Source: JAWWOL01 sp963797535 (GTDB lineage Bacteria; Actinomycetota; Actinomycetes; JAWWOL01). Taken from it: a stretch of DNA of 64,000 nt. This document shows, piece by piece, positions 42,836-50,535 of the stretch. Every line of letters begins with the position of its first letter. Position 1 is the stretch's first letter. The notes under the pieces were generated by a model, which had not been told where the DNA came from, did not search any database, and saw only the letters and a program-made list of their open reading frames with translations. The stretch spans positions 2,666,001-2,730,000 of the forward strand of contig CAWCPQ010000001.1 in NCBI GenBank assembly GCA_963797535.1, in the 5' to 3' direction. The translations under genes and the position numbers were made by a program.

Positions 42836-43435
42836 TCAGATGTCGATCCGCCGGCGGCCTTCGAACGCACGGCCGAGGGTCACCTCGTCGGCGTACTCGA
42901 GGTCGCCGCCCACCGGCAGGCCACTCGCCAGCCGCGTCACCGTCAGCCCCATCGGCTTGATCAGCCGGGCCAGATAGGTCGCGGTCGCCTCGCCCTCGAG
43001 GTTGGGGTCGGTGGCCAGGATCAACTCGGTCACGACGCCGTCGGCGAGGCGCACCATCAGCTCTCGTACCCGAAGGTCGTCCGGACCGATGCCCTCGATC
43101 GGGCTGATGGCGCCGCCGAGCACGTGATAGCGGCCGCGGAACTCCCGCGTCTTCTCCACCGCGATGACGTCCTTGGGCTCCTCGACGACGCAGATGACCG
43201 TGAGGTCGCGGCGCGGGTCGCGGCAGATCCGGCACTCGTCAGCCTCGGCGACGTTGCCGCAGATCCGGCAGAACCGCACCTTGTCCTTGACCTCGGTCAG
43301 CGCGTGGACCAGCCGTCGCACGTCGACCGGGTCGGCGGCGAGCAGGTGGAACGCGATCCGCTGCGCGCTCTTGGGCCCGACACCGGGCAACCGGCCGAGC
43401 TCGTCGATCAGGTCCTGAACCGCGCCCTCGTACAA
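42836..43435 (-). CDS. recR: Recombination mediator RecR
   Basis: This encodes 199 residues, probably from TTG 43435, giving the family-typical MYEGAVQDLIDELGRLPGVG. The helix-hairpin-helix is LPGVGPKSAQRIAFHLL, the zinc finger has CRICGN and CRICRD, and the Toprim domain starts ICVVEEPKDVIAVE. RecR loads RecA in gap repair with RecF/RecO. It normally follows ybaB and dnaX; here ybaB is absent. Confidence 0.96.
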   Translation of the reverse strand: MYEGAVQDLIDELGRLPGVGPKSAQRIAFHLLAADPVDVRRLVHALTEVKDKVRFCRICGNVAEADECRICRDPRRDLTVICVVEEPKDVIAVEKTREFRGRYHVLGGAISPIEGIGPDDLRVRELMVRLADGVVTELILATDPNLEGEATATYLARLIKPMGLTVTRLASGLPVGGDLEYADEVTLGRAFEGRRRIDI

Positions 43436-43562
43436 CTCAGGGCCTCTGCAGGTGGGCGGGCATGGGACTCGTACTCCTCGGCGCGTCTGGGGTCGACGGC
43501 ACCGAGCCTACGTCGGGGCTGCGACCGAAACCGGCAAGCCGGGTCGGGGCGACGCGGCGTCG

Positions 43563-45548
43563 TCAGCCGGCGTCGATCTGCCCGATCACCTTGGCGCCCA
43601 GATTTTCGGTGAGCAGGGCCACCGCTGCATCCTCGGGATCGACCCGTGGCGCCTGCTCCACGGGGTCGTCGGGGTTCTCGTCGGCAGCTTCGTCGCCGGG
43701 GGCGAAACCTTCGTACGCCGCTGGCGCGCGTGGTCCAGCGGACGGGGCGCTGGGGGTGCCGGCCTCGGCGGGCGCGGCCGGCCCGGCGTCGGGGCGCTCC
43801 CCTCCCGCCACGGTCTCGATCTTGCAGTCGATGCCGAGCACCGAGCGCAGCGCCTCGCAGAGCACGTCCTCGTTGACGCCGCTGTGGTACTGGCGGCGGA
43901 TCGGCTCGGTCGAGAACGACAGCGTCATCGTGCGGCCGGAGACCGCCACGATCTGGGCGTACTGCGACAGCAGCGCCCACGTGGTCATCTTGCGCCGGTT
44001 CTTGATGTCCTCGAGCACGTCGGGCCACAACCGGCGTACGGCTGCGGCGTCGAGACTGCCGCCGGCGGCGGCCTCGACCGGCGACACCGATGTGGCCGGT
44101 GCGACCGTGGCAGGGACAGGGTCGGCTGGCCTCTGCTCGGCCGCGGCGCCGAGGGGGGCGGCATCCGGCCACGCCGCCGCGTTGTCCCTGGTCGCCGGCG
44201 TCGGACGGGCCGGGGCGGGCTGCGGCGCCGGACGGGTGGACGGCGTGCTGGCGGTCGGCTCGGGGTTGGCCGGTCGAGCAGCCGCCACCTCGGGTGCCTT
44301 GGCGGCGCTCACCGTCGGCGTCGCGATCGGACGACCGGGCTGGGCGACAGCGATCGCCGGCCGGGCAGCCGGTGCGGGTGCGCCCTCGACCTCGAGCCGG
44401 CGCTCCAGCCGGTCGAGACGGGCCAGCATCGACGCCTCGTCCCTGGCGGCGGCCGGCAGCAGCACCCTGGCGCAGATCAGCTCGAGCATCAGCCGGGGCG
44501 CTGTCGTGCCGCGCATCTCGACCAGGCCGGCGTTGAGGATGTCGCCGGCACGGGACAGCTCGGCCGAGCCGAGCCGGGCCGCCTGCACGCCCATCCGCTC
44601 GAGCTGGTCCTGCGGAGCGTCGAGCAGGCCCTTGGCCGAGGCGTCCGGGACTGCCTCGAGGATGAGCAGGTCGCGTACGCGCTCGAGCAGGTCTGCGGCG
44701 AACCGGCGCGGGTCGTGGCCGCTCTCGACCACCCGGTCGACGATCTCGAAGACGGCGGCGCCGTCGCGGGCGGCGAACGCATCCATGACCTCGTCGAGCA
44801 GCGCAGCGTCGGTGTAGCCGAGCAGTGCGACCGCGCGGGCGTAGGTCAGGCCCTCGGGCCCCGCCCCGGCCAGCAGCTGGTCGAGCACCGACAGCGCGTC
44901 CCGAGCGGACCCCGCGCCGGCCCGTACGACCAGAGGCAGCACGAGCGGGTCGACCTGGACGTCCTCCTGCGCGCAGATGTTCTGCACCAGTCCGAGCAGC
45001 TCGCGCGGCGGCACCAGCCGGAACGGGTAGTGGTGGGTGCGCGAGCGGATGGTGCCGATGACCTTTTCCGGCTCGGTGGTCGCGAAGATGAACTTCAGGT
45101 GGGCCGGCGGCTCCTCGACCAGCTTGAGCAGGGCGTTGAAGCCCTCGCGACTGACCATGTGCGCCTCGTCGACGATGTAGATCTTGTACGTGCTCGACAC
45201 CGGGGCGTAGAACGCACGTTCGCGCAGGTCACGGGCATCGTCGACACCACCATGAGAGGCCGCGTCGATCTCGATGACGTCCAGGCTGCCCGGCCCGTTG
45301 GGGGCGAGCGCGACGCAGGAGTCGCACACTCCGCACGGGTTGGGCGTCGGGCCCTCGTAGCAGTTGAGCGAGCGGGCCAGGATGCGGGCGCTGGAGGTCT
45401 TGCCGCAGCCGCGCGGGCCGGAGAACAGGTAGGCGTGGTTGACCTTGCCGTTGAGGATCGCCTGCTGCAGCGGACCCGTGACGTGCTCCTGCCCGATGAC
45501 CTCGCTGAAGGTGCCGGGTCGGTACTTGCGATACAGGGCGAGGCTCAC
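43563..45548 (-). CDS. dnaX: DNA polymerase III subunit gamma/tau
   Basis: This encodes 661 residues from GTG 45548. The AAA+ clamp-loader domain has Walker A GPRGCGKTS, a zinc module (CYEGPTPNPCGVCDSC) and Walker B region IVDEAHMV. The SRC-type motif reads GSARDALS. The C-terminal third is an Ala/Pro-rich linker and a tau-like domain. It links core polymerases in the replisome and loads the sliding clamp. The 127-bp gap to recR contains no gene. Confidence 0.95.
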   Translation of the reverse strand: MSLALYRKYRPGTFSEVIGQEHVTGPLQQAILNGKVNHAYLFSGPRGCGKTSSARILARSLNCYEGPTPNPCGVCDSCVALAPNGPGSLDVIEIDAASHGGVDDARDLRERAFYAPVSSTYKIYIVDEAHMVSREGFNALLKLVEEPPAHLKFIFATTEPEKVIGTIRSRTHHYPFRLVPPRELLGLVQNICAQEDVQVDPLVLPLVVRAGAGSARDALSVLDQLLAGAGPEGLTYARAVALLGYTDAALLDEVMDAFAARDGAAVFEIVDRVVESGHDPRRFAADLLERVRDLLILEAVPDASAKGLLDAPQDQLERMGVQAARLGSAELSRAGDILNAGLVEMRGTTAPRLMLELICARVLLPAAARDEASMLARLDRLERRLEVEGAPAPAARPAIAVAQPGRPIATPTVSAAKAPEVAAARPANPEPTASTPSTRPAPQPAPARPTPATRDNAAAWPDAAPLGAAAEQRPADPVPATVAPATSVSPVEAAAGGSLDAAAVRRLWPDVLEDIKNRRKMTTWALLSQYAQIVAVSGRTMTLSFSTEPIRRQYHSGVNEDVLCEALRSVLGIDCKIETVAGGERPDAGPAAPAEAGTPSAPSAGPRAPAAYEGFAPGDEAADENPDDPVEQAPRVDPEDAAVALLTENLGAKVIGQIDAG

Positions 45549-45681
45549 GCGGGCAAGCGTACGTCACGCGTACGACGGTCTTCTGCCCGGATCTCGTCCG
45601 ATGTGGATGACGGTCGCGCTTGTTCCGCCCGAGCCGGGGAAAGCCGGGGGTGTCCGCCTCCATTGACCCCGGGGAGCCCAG

Positions 45682-45849
45682 ATGAACGGCCACGAGAAGC
45701 GCGAGATCGACGACACTGACCTGCAGCAGGACAGCCCGGCCCAGGCTGTCTCCGAGGCCGAGGAGCCGACGACCGACGAGCTCGAGGACAACGTGCCGCT
45801 GCCGGCCGTGGCCCCAACCGCCGGCATCGTGCTCAAGCCCGGGCCGTGA
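45682..45849 (+). CDS. Small acidic protein, uncharacterised
   Basis: This 55-residue ORF starts at ATG 45682 after GGGGAG (45671-45676), a strong ribosome-binding site. It has 13 acidic and only 3 Lys/Arg residues, no Cys or Trp, and a Pro-rich hydrophobic end (NVPLPAVAPTAGIVLKPGP). An in-frame TGA lies just upstream of the start. It is divergent from dnaX and converges on the SRP RNA. I do not recognise it. The acidic front and hydrophobic end resemble a leader-plus-core peptide, but no modification enzyme is nearby. Confidence 0.5.
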   Translation: MNGHEKREIDDTDLQQDSPAQAVSEAEEPTTDELEDNVPLPAVAPTAGIVLKPGP

Positions 45850-45877
45850 CCTGCATCGTGCGACGGGCAGATGCGAA

Positions 45878-45965
45878 GACCCCTCACGCACCCGCCAGAG
45901 CTCGCCTACCCTTGCTGCCTTCCGGCCCTGGGGGGATTCGGGGAGATAACGCCGCGTGAGGGGCT
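45878..45965 (-). ncRNA. ffs: Signal recognition particle 4.5S-type RNA
   Basis: On the minus strand the distal SRP hairpin core is recognisable as CAGGGCCGGAAGGCAGCAAG, with the GGAA tetraloop and conserved internal-loop purines. The terminal stem is formed by CCCCTCACGC and GCGTGAGGGG at the two ends (45954-45963 and 45880-45889). The ends are approximate. It scaffolds Ffh for co-translational membrane targeting. A location beside dnaX is common in actinobacteria. Confidence 0.92.
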
Positions 45966-46058
45966 GAAAGCACTCTATCCGAGCCAAGCGGTCAGCGGTC
46001 ACCCCGATCCGATGCCGACTGATACCGGCCGCTCGCCGCACCCGGTATCGTCTCCGAC

Positions 46059-46144
46059 GGAGGATTCGCCTAGTTGGCCTAGGGCGCACGCTTGGAAAGC
46101 GTGTTGGGGGCAACCCCTCGCGAGTTCGAATCTCGCATCCTCCG
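46059..46144 (+). tRNA. tRNA-Ser (GGA)
   Basis: Acceptor GGAGGAT/ATCCTCC, anticodon stem CACGC/GCGTG with loop TTGGAAA (anticodon GGA), a long variable arm (GGGGGCAACCCC) and T-arm GCGAG-TTCGAAT-CTCGC. The discriminator is G and CCA is not encoded. It lies about 95 bp from the 5' end of the SRP RNA. Confidence 0.95.
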
Positions 46145-46191
46145 CCATCGCTTGTCCGCCCAGCGGCAGGCCGGGGAGGTGTCGGCACCAG

Positions 46192-47652
46192 GTGAGCGCC
46201 GGCACCGCACCCGAGGTTCTCCGCTCGCCGCCAGCGACCCGCGGCGGCACGGCCATCCTGGTCGCGCTCGGCGGCTGCATCGTCGCCCTCGTCGTCGTCG
46301 CAGCCCTTGGTGCCAGCGACGTCGAACCGCGTCTGCCCGGCGGCGGCCACTGGCCACCGTGGACGATGCACGGCCTGCAGGCGCACCCGCTCGGCGTCGT
46401 CGTCGCCCTCATCACCACGCTGATCGTCAGCGGGATCACCGTCGCCCTCGCGCTGCGAGCGACCGCCCACGGCTGGACCCCCCGCCCGGCCCGCCTGCTC
46501 GGCGCCGGGTTGCTCGCCGTCCTCGCGCTGACGCTGGTGCCTGCCACCGGCTCGGCGGACCCCGAAAGCTATGCCGCGTACGGGCGGATGGCCTCCGTCG
46601 GGCGCGATCCCTACCGGACCACGCCGGCGCAGATGGTTGCCATCGGCGACCCGATTGCCGCGGCGGTCGAGGATCCGTGGAAGAACACCGCCTCGGTGTA
46701 CGGACCGCTCGCCACTGCGGAGCAACGGTTCGCCTCCTCGATCGGCGAACGGTCGGTACGAACCACGGTTGTCGTGCTCAGCGTCATCAACGCCGTCGGC
46801 TTCGCCCTGACCGGTCTGCTGCTCTACTTCGCCGCCACGGGTGAGGTGGGCCGACGTCGAGCCGCCCTGCTCTGGATGCTCAACCCGCTCCTGCTGTTCG
46901 AGCTCGTCTCCGGAGCCCACATCGACTGCCTGGTAACGCTTTTCGCCGTCGCAAGCGTGGTCGCCGTGTCGCGCTCGCGGCTGCTCGCCGGGGCCTTGAT
47001 CGGGTTGGCCGCCGCGATCAAGCTGCCGGCAGCGGCCATCCTGGTCGGACTGGTGTGGGCCCGGCGCAGGAACTGGCGTGAGGTCGGTGCCCTGGTGCTC
47101 GGCGCCGGTGCGGTGCTCGCGGTGTCCTACTCCACGGTCAGCTCGCACGCCCTCGGCCGGTCCCTCGGAGCCGGCAAGCTCGCTTCGTGGGCGACACCGT
47201 GGCGCGGCGGGATCTCGCTGCTGGACGCGACCGTCGGTCGCCCGGAGTCCCGTACGGTCATGAGCTTGGTGGCGGCGCTGATTGCGGTCGCGTTCGCCGT
47301 TGTCCTGCTGCGTAAGGAAACCAAAGCACCCGACCCGGACGCGATGAAGGCAGCGGCAACGGCGGGGTTCTTCTGCTACTTCGCCTACCTGCTGGCCGCG
47401 CCCTACGCGCTGCCGTGGTACGACGCACCGGCCTGGGGGCTGCTCGTCCTGATGGCGCCCTCGGTCCTCGACCTGCTGATGATCGCCCGAACCACAGCGT
47501 TGGCGGCCGCCTACGTCACCCACGACGAGCCACACCTGAGGCCCAGCGTCCACCACTTGGTCGTTGCTATGCGCAACGTCGTCAGTCCGCTTGTCCTCAC
47601 CGGCGTTCTGGTGGCCACAGTCGTCCTCGTACGGCGAAAACCTCAGTCCTAG
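46192..47652 (+). CDS. GT-C fold mannosyltransferase-like membrane protein
   Basis: This encodes 486 residues from GTG 46192. About ten or more hydrophobic segments are present. An early exported loop has DPESYAAYGRMASVGRDPY, which resembles the DxD-type catalytic loop of polyprenol-phosphate-mannose-dependent alpha-1,6-mannosyltransferases (MptB/GT87). The short loop SGAHIDCLVTL also fits. It probably adds mannose to a lipoglycan or glycan on the outer membrane face. The stop shares a CTAG with the convergent HxlR gene. Confidence 0.82.
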   Translation: MSAGTAPEVLRSPPATRGGTAILVALGGCIVALVVVAALGASDVEPRLPGGGHWPPWTMHGLQAHPLGVVVALITTLIVSGITVALALRATAHGWTPRPARLLGAGLLAVLALTLVPATGSADPESYAAYGRMASVGRDPYRTTPAQMVAIGDPIAAAVEDPWKNTASVYGPLATAEQRFASSIGERSVRTTVVVLSVINAVGFALTGLLLYFAATGEVGRRRAALLWMLNPLLLFELVSGAHIDCLVTLFAVASVVAVSRSRLLAGALIGLAAAIKLPAAAILVGLVWARRRNWREVGALVLGAGAVLAVSYSTVSSHALGRSLGAGKLASWATPWRGGISLLDATVGRPESRTVMSLVAALIAVAFAVVLLRKETKAPDPDAMKAAATAGFFCYFAYLLAAPYALPWYDAPAWGLLVLMAPSVLDLLMIARTTALAAAYVTHDEPHLRPSVHHLVVAMRNVVSPLVLTGVLVATVVLVRRKPQS

Positions 47653-48041
47653 CAGGCTTTCTGGCCGCGAGCGGCGAGCACCTCGTCCATGTGCGCCTCG
47701 GCCCAGGTCTTGATGGCGACCATCACGGGCGCGAAGTCCAGCCCCAGCGCCGTCAGCTCGTAGTCGACCCGTACCGGCACCTCGGCCGTGACCGTGCGGG
47801 TGATGAAGCCGTCGGCCTCGAGGCTCCGCAACGTCTGGGTCAGCATCTTCTGGCTGACGCCGGCGATCTGACGCGCGATCTCACTGTGCCGGGCGGGTCC
47901 CCGCATCAGAGCGCAGAGGACGAGGCAGACCCACTTGTCGCTGAGCACGTCGAGCAGCTGCCGGGTCGGGCAGAGCGCGTTCATCGCGTTGTACTCCACC
48001 TTGGCCTCGGCCCTGCGCTGAGCTGCCGTTCTGGTCGCCAT
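47649..48041 (-). CDS. HxlR-family transcriptional regulator
   Basis: This encodes 130 residues from ATG 48041, with GGGAG upstream; the frame extends to 48191 but through the intergenic region. The HxlR winged helix is seen as CPTRQLLDVLSDKWVCLVLC, then QKMLTQTLRSLEADGFITR. Cys24 lies just before the domain, where redox-sensing HxlR proteins keep a cysteine. It is divergent from a quinone oxidoreductase gene, the usual arrangement for quinone/aldehyde-responsive HxlR regulators. Confidence 0.9.
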   Translation of the reverse strand: MATRTAAQRRAEAKVEYNAMNALCPTRQLLDVLSDKWVCLVLCALMRGPARHSEIARQIAGVSQKMLTQTLRSLEADGFITRTVTAEVPVRVDYELTALGLDFAPVMVAIKTWAEAHMDEVLAARGQKAC

Positions 48042-48070
48042 CTCCCACTCCCAAGTTCCTCCGGGTGTTC

Positions 48071-48090
48071 TAGGCACTAAAAGGTACCTA
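48071..48090. promoter_or_regulatory. Putative HxlR operator
   Basis: TAGGCAC (48071-48077) and GTACCTA (48084-48090) form an inverted repeat matching at 6 of 7 positions with a 6-bp TAAAAG centre. It lies between the divergent HxlR and quinone oxidoreductase genes. The form (GTAG-GTAC-centre-GTGC-CTA) is like known HxlR-type sites near quinone-responsive genes. A second AT-rich patch (GGTAACTCATT) follows at 48100-48110. Confidence 0.5.
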
Positions 48091-48169
48091 CTCCCCAACG
48101 GTAACTCATTCTGCCTACTCTCGAGCCGAAAAGTCCACACCCGGTGGACATCCCGAGAGGAGCCCCTCG

Positions 48170-49099
48170 ATGCGCGTCGTTTCCCAGACAACCGTTGGCG
48201 ACCCTGAAGTCCTGCAGATCATCGAAACCGACAAGCCGGCGCTACTGCCCGGTCAGGTCCTCGTCGAGGTCCGCGCGAGCGGGGTCAACCCGGTCGACGC
48301 AGCGGTCCGCGAGGGCTGGTACCCGATCCTCGGCGACCCGCCGTTCGTCCTCGGCTGGGACGTCTCCGGCGTCGTCGTCGAGGCTGCACCCGACGTGACC
48401 CGGTTCCGGGTCGGCGACGAGGTGTACGGCATGCCCACGTTCCCCGGCCAGGCCGCCGCCTACGCGGAGTACGTCGCCGCGGCCGCCGACGAGCTTGCCC
48501 TCAAGCCGTCCAACATCGACCACGTACAGGCGGCGGCGCTGCCCGTGGTCGCCCTCACCGCGTGGCAGGGCCTGGTCGACCTCGCGGACGTCCAGCCGGG
48601 GCAGCGCGTCCTCATCCATGGTGCCGGCGGTGGCACCGGCCACGTGGCAGTACAGATCGCCAAGGCCCGCGGAGCGCACGTCATCGCCACGGCCAGCGAG
48701 GGCAAGCACCGGCTCGTCCGCGAGCTCGGCGCGGACGAGGTCATCGACTACCGGACGGTCGACTTCACCACGGTCGTGAGCGACGTCGACGTGGTCCTGG
48801 ACGTGGTCGGCCAGGGCCTCGGCGAGCGGTCCGTCGGCGTGCTGCGTACCGGAGGCATCCTGGTGACCGCCGTCGACCACCGTTCGGAGACGCTGCCCGG
48901 GCTGCTGGAGGCGGCAGGCAAGCGGTTCGCCGGGATCAGCGTCGAGCCGGATGCGGCTGCGCTCGAGCAGCTCAACGGCCTCATCGTCGCCGGCCGCCTC
49001 CGCGCCCACGTCGAGCAGACCTTCCCGCTGGAGGACGTCGCCAAGGCGCACCACGCCCTGGCCGCAAGCCCGGTCGGCAAGATCGTTCTGACGACCTGA
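48170..49099 (+). CDS. NADP-dependent quinone oxidoreductase (zinc-less MDR family)
   Basis: This encodes 309 residues from ATG 48170 with GAGAGGAG upstream. It is a medium-chain dehydrogenase/reductase with ASGVNPVDAAVREGWYP, GWDVSGVV and the nucleotide-binding VLIHGAGGGTGHVAVQIAKARG. The structural zinc cysteines of alcohol dehydrogenases are absent. It likely reduces quinones or enones with NADPH under control of the divergent HxlR protein. Confidence 0.92.
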   Translation: MRVVSQTTVGDPEVLQIIETDKPALLPGQVLVEVRASGVNPVDAAVREGWYPILGDPPFVLGWDVSGVVVEAAPDVTRFRVGDEVYGMPTFPGQAAAYAEYVAAAADELALKPSNIDHVQAAALPVVALTAWQGLVDLADVQPGQRVLIHGAGGGTGHVAVQIAKARGAHVIATASEGKHRLVRELGADEVIDYRTVDFTTVVSDVDVVLDVVGQGLGERSVGVLRTGGILVTAVDHRSETLPGLLEAAGKRFAGISVEPDAAALEQLNGLIVAGRLRAHVEQTFPLEDVAKAHHALAASPVGKIVLTT

Positions 49100-49130
49100 G
49101 CGGCGGTCGGCTACCCCGCCGAGGCAGGGC

Positions 49131-49177
49131 TTGCCCGCTCACGTTATACCTGGTATATATACCGGGTATAACGTGAG
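49131..49177 (+). promoter_or_regulatory. PadR promoter overlapped by a 40-bp palindrome
   Basis: The palindrome 49138-49177 starts CTCACGTTATACC and ends GGTATAACGTGAG, with GGTATATATACC at its centre; 19 of 20 base pairs match. It contains nested GGTATA/TATACC half-sites. A promoter TTGCCC (49131-49136)-17 bp-TATATA (49154-49159) has its -10 at the palindrome centre, so binding there should block transcription. The PadR gene starts 28 bp downstream, so autorepression is likely. Confidence 0.78.
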
Positions 49178-49204
49178 CCGAGGGCCAAGAGAAAGCTGCG
49201 GCGG

Positions 49205-49816
49205 ATGAGCGTACGGCACGCATTGCTGGCGTTGTTGAGCGAAGGGCCCAGCTACGGCCTGCAGCTGAGGCAGGAGTTCGAGGAGCGCACCGGTGACGTG
49301 TGGCCGCTCAACGTCGGCCAGGTCTACACCACGTTGCAGCGCCTCGAACGTGACGGCCTGATCGAGTCCGACGGCAACGGTGAGGCCGGCCCGCAGAAGT
49401 CGTTCCGGCTCACGTCGGACGGCGCCGCAGAGCTGCTCGGCTGGCTGCAGACCCCGCCCGACCTGAGCTCGCCGCCGCGCGACGAGCTGGTGATCAAAGT
49501 GCTGGTCGCGAGCCGGGTGCCCGGCGTGCGGGTCCACGACGTCATCCAGACGCACCGGCGGCACGTCGTGGAGCTGATGCAGGAATGGACTCGTACCAAG
49601 CGCGACGCCGATCCGGACGACCTCAACCTCGCTCTCGTGGTCGACGCGGAGCTGTTCCGCCTGGACTCGGTGGTTCGTTGGCTCGACTCCGCCGACGCGA
49701 GGCTTCGTCGGGCCGACGGCCACGAGGGCGACGCCTCGGCCAGTTCCGTTTCAGCCTCCCTCTCAACCTCGACGCCTGATCCGACCCCGCCGCGAGAGGT
49801 GGAGGCAAGCCGATGA
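49205..49816 (+). CDS. PadR-family transcriptional regulator
   Basis: This 203-residue protein has an N-terminal PadR winged helix (ALLALLSEGPSYGLQLRQEF, NVGQVYTTLQRLERDGLIES) and a helical Vir_AR1-like dimerisation region. A Ser/Thr/Pro-rich tail follows. It is the first gene of an operon with an ABC ATPase and an FtsX-type permease, overlapping the ATPase start by ATGA. It probably senses the transporter's substrate and represses its own operon. Confidence 0.92.
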   Translation: MSVRHALLALLSEGPSYGLQLRQEFEERTGDVWPLNVGQVYTTLQRLERDGLIESDGNGEAGPQKSFRLTSDGAAELLGWLQTPPDLSSPPRDELVIKVLVASRVPGVRVHDVIQTHRRHVVELMQEWTRTKRDADPDDLNLALVVDAELFRLDSVVRWLDSADARLRRADGHEGDASASSVSASLSTSTPDPTPPREVEASR

Positions 49817-50535
49817 GTGCCCTGCAGCTGACCGGAGTGACAAAGGTGTACGGCCATGGTCCGACGCAGGTGCACGCGCTGCACGCGGTGGATCTCACCG
49901 TCGAACCGGGCGAGCTCGTCGCCATCATGGGGCCCAGCGGCTCCGGCAAGAGCACCCTGCTCACCATCGCCGGCAGCCTCGAGGAACCGACAAGCGGCAC
50001 GGTCTCGGTTGGCGGGGTGGTGCTGTCCCGGATGTCCCGCAACGAGCAGGCTGCGATGCGGCGGCGGGCAATCGGTTACGTCTTCCAGGACTTCAACTTG
50101 CTTGCCGGGCTGACCGCCGCGGAGAACGTGTCGTTCCCGTTGGAGCTGGACGGGCTGTCCGCGCGCAACGCTCGGGGACCGGCGTTGGCCGCCCTGGACC
50201 GGCTCGGACTGGCCGAGCGCGCGGACCGGTTCCCGGACGAGCTGTCCGGTGGCGAGCGGCAGCGCGTCGCCATCGCGCGCGCGGTCGTCGGCGAGCGACA
50301 CCTGCTGCTTGCCGATGAGCCGTCAGGCGCCCTGGACTCGGTCAACGGCGAGGCGGTGATGCGCCTGGTGCGCGAGACCTGTCAGGGCGGGGTAGCGGGA
50401 GTCGTCGTCACGCACGACGCACAGCTGGCCTCCTGGGCCGACCGGGTGATCTTCATCCGGGACGGGCGCGTCGTCGATCAGACCGCCCCGGAAATCGGAC
50501 CGGACTCGCTGCTCAACGCTGACCCGGCGCGATGA
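49813..50535 (+). CDS. ABC transporter ATPase (MacB/LolD-like)
   Basis: This 240-residue protein has Walker A GPSGSGKST, a Q-loop VFQDFN, signature LSGGERQR, Walker B LLLADEPS and the switch His in VVTHD. The sequence class is that of MacB/LolD-type ATPases that pair with FtsX-fold permeases. It is translationally coupled to PadR and to the permease. Export of an antibiotic, peptide or lipid is likely by analogy. Confidence 0.93.
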   Translation: MSALQLTGVTKVYGHGPTQVHALHAVDLTVEPGELVAIMGPSGSGKSTLLTIAGSLEEPTSGTVSVGGVVLSRMSRNEQAAMRRRAIGYVFQDFNLLAGLTAAENVSFPLELDGLSARNARGPALAALDRLGLAERADRFPDELSGGERQRVAIARAVVGERHLLLADEPSGALDSVNGEAVMRLVRETCQGGVAGVVVTHDAQLASWADRVIFIRDGRVVDQTAPEIGPDSLLNADPAR

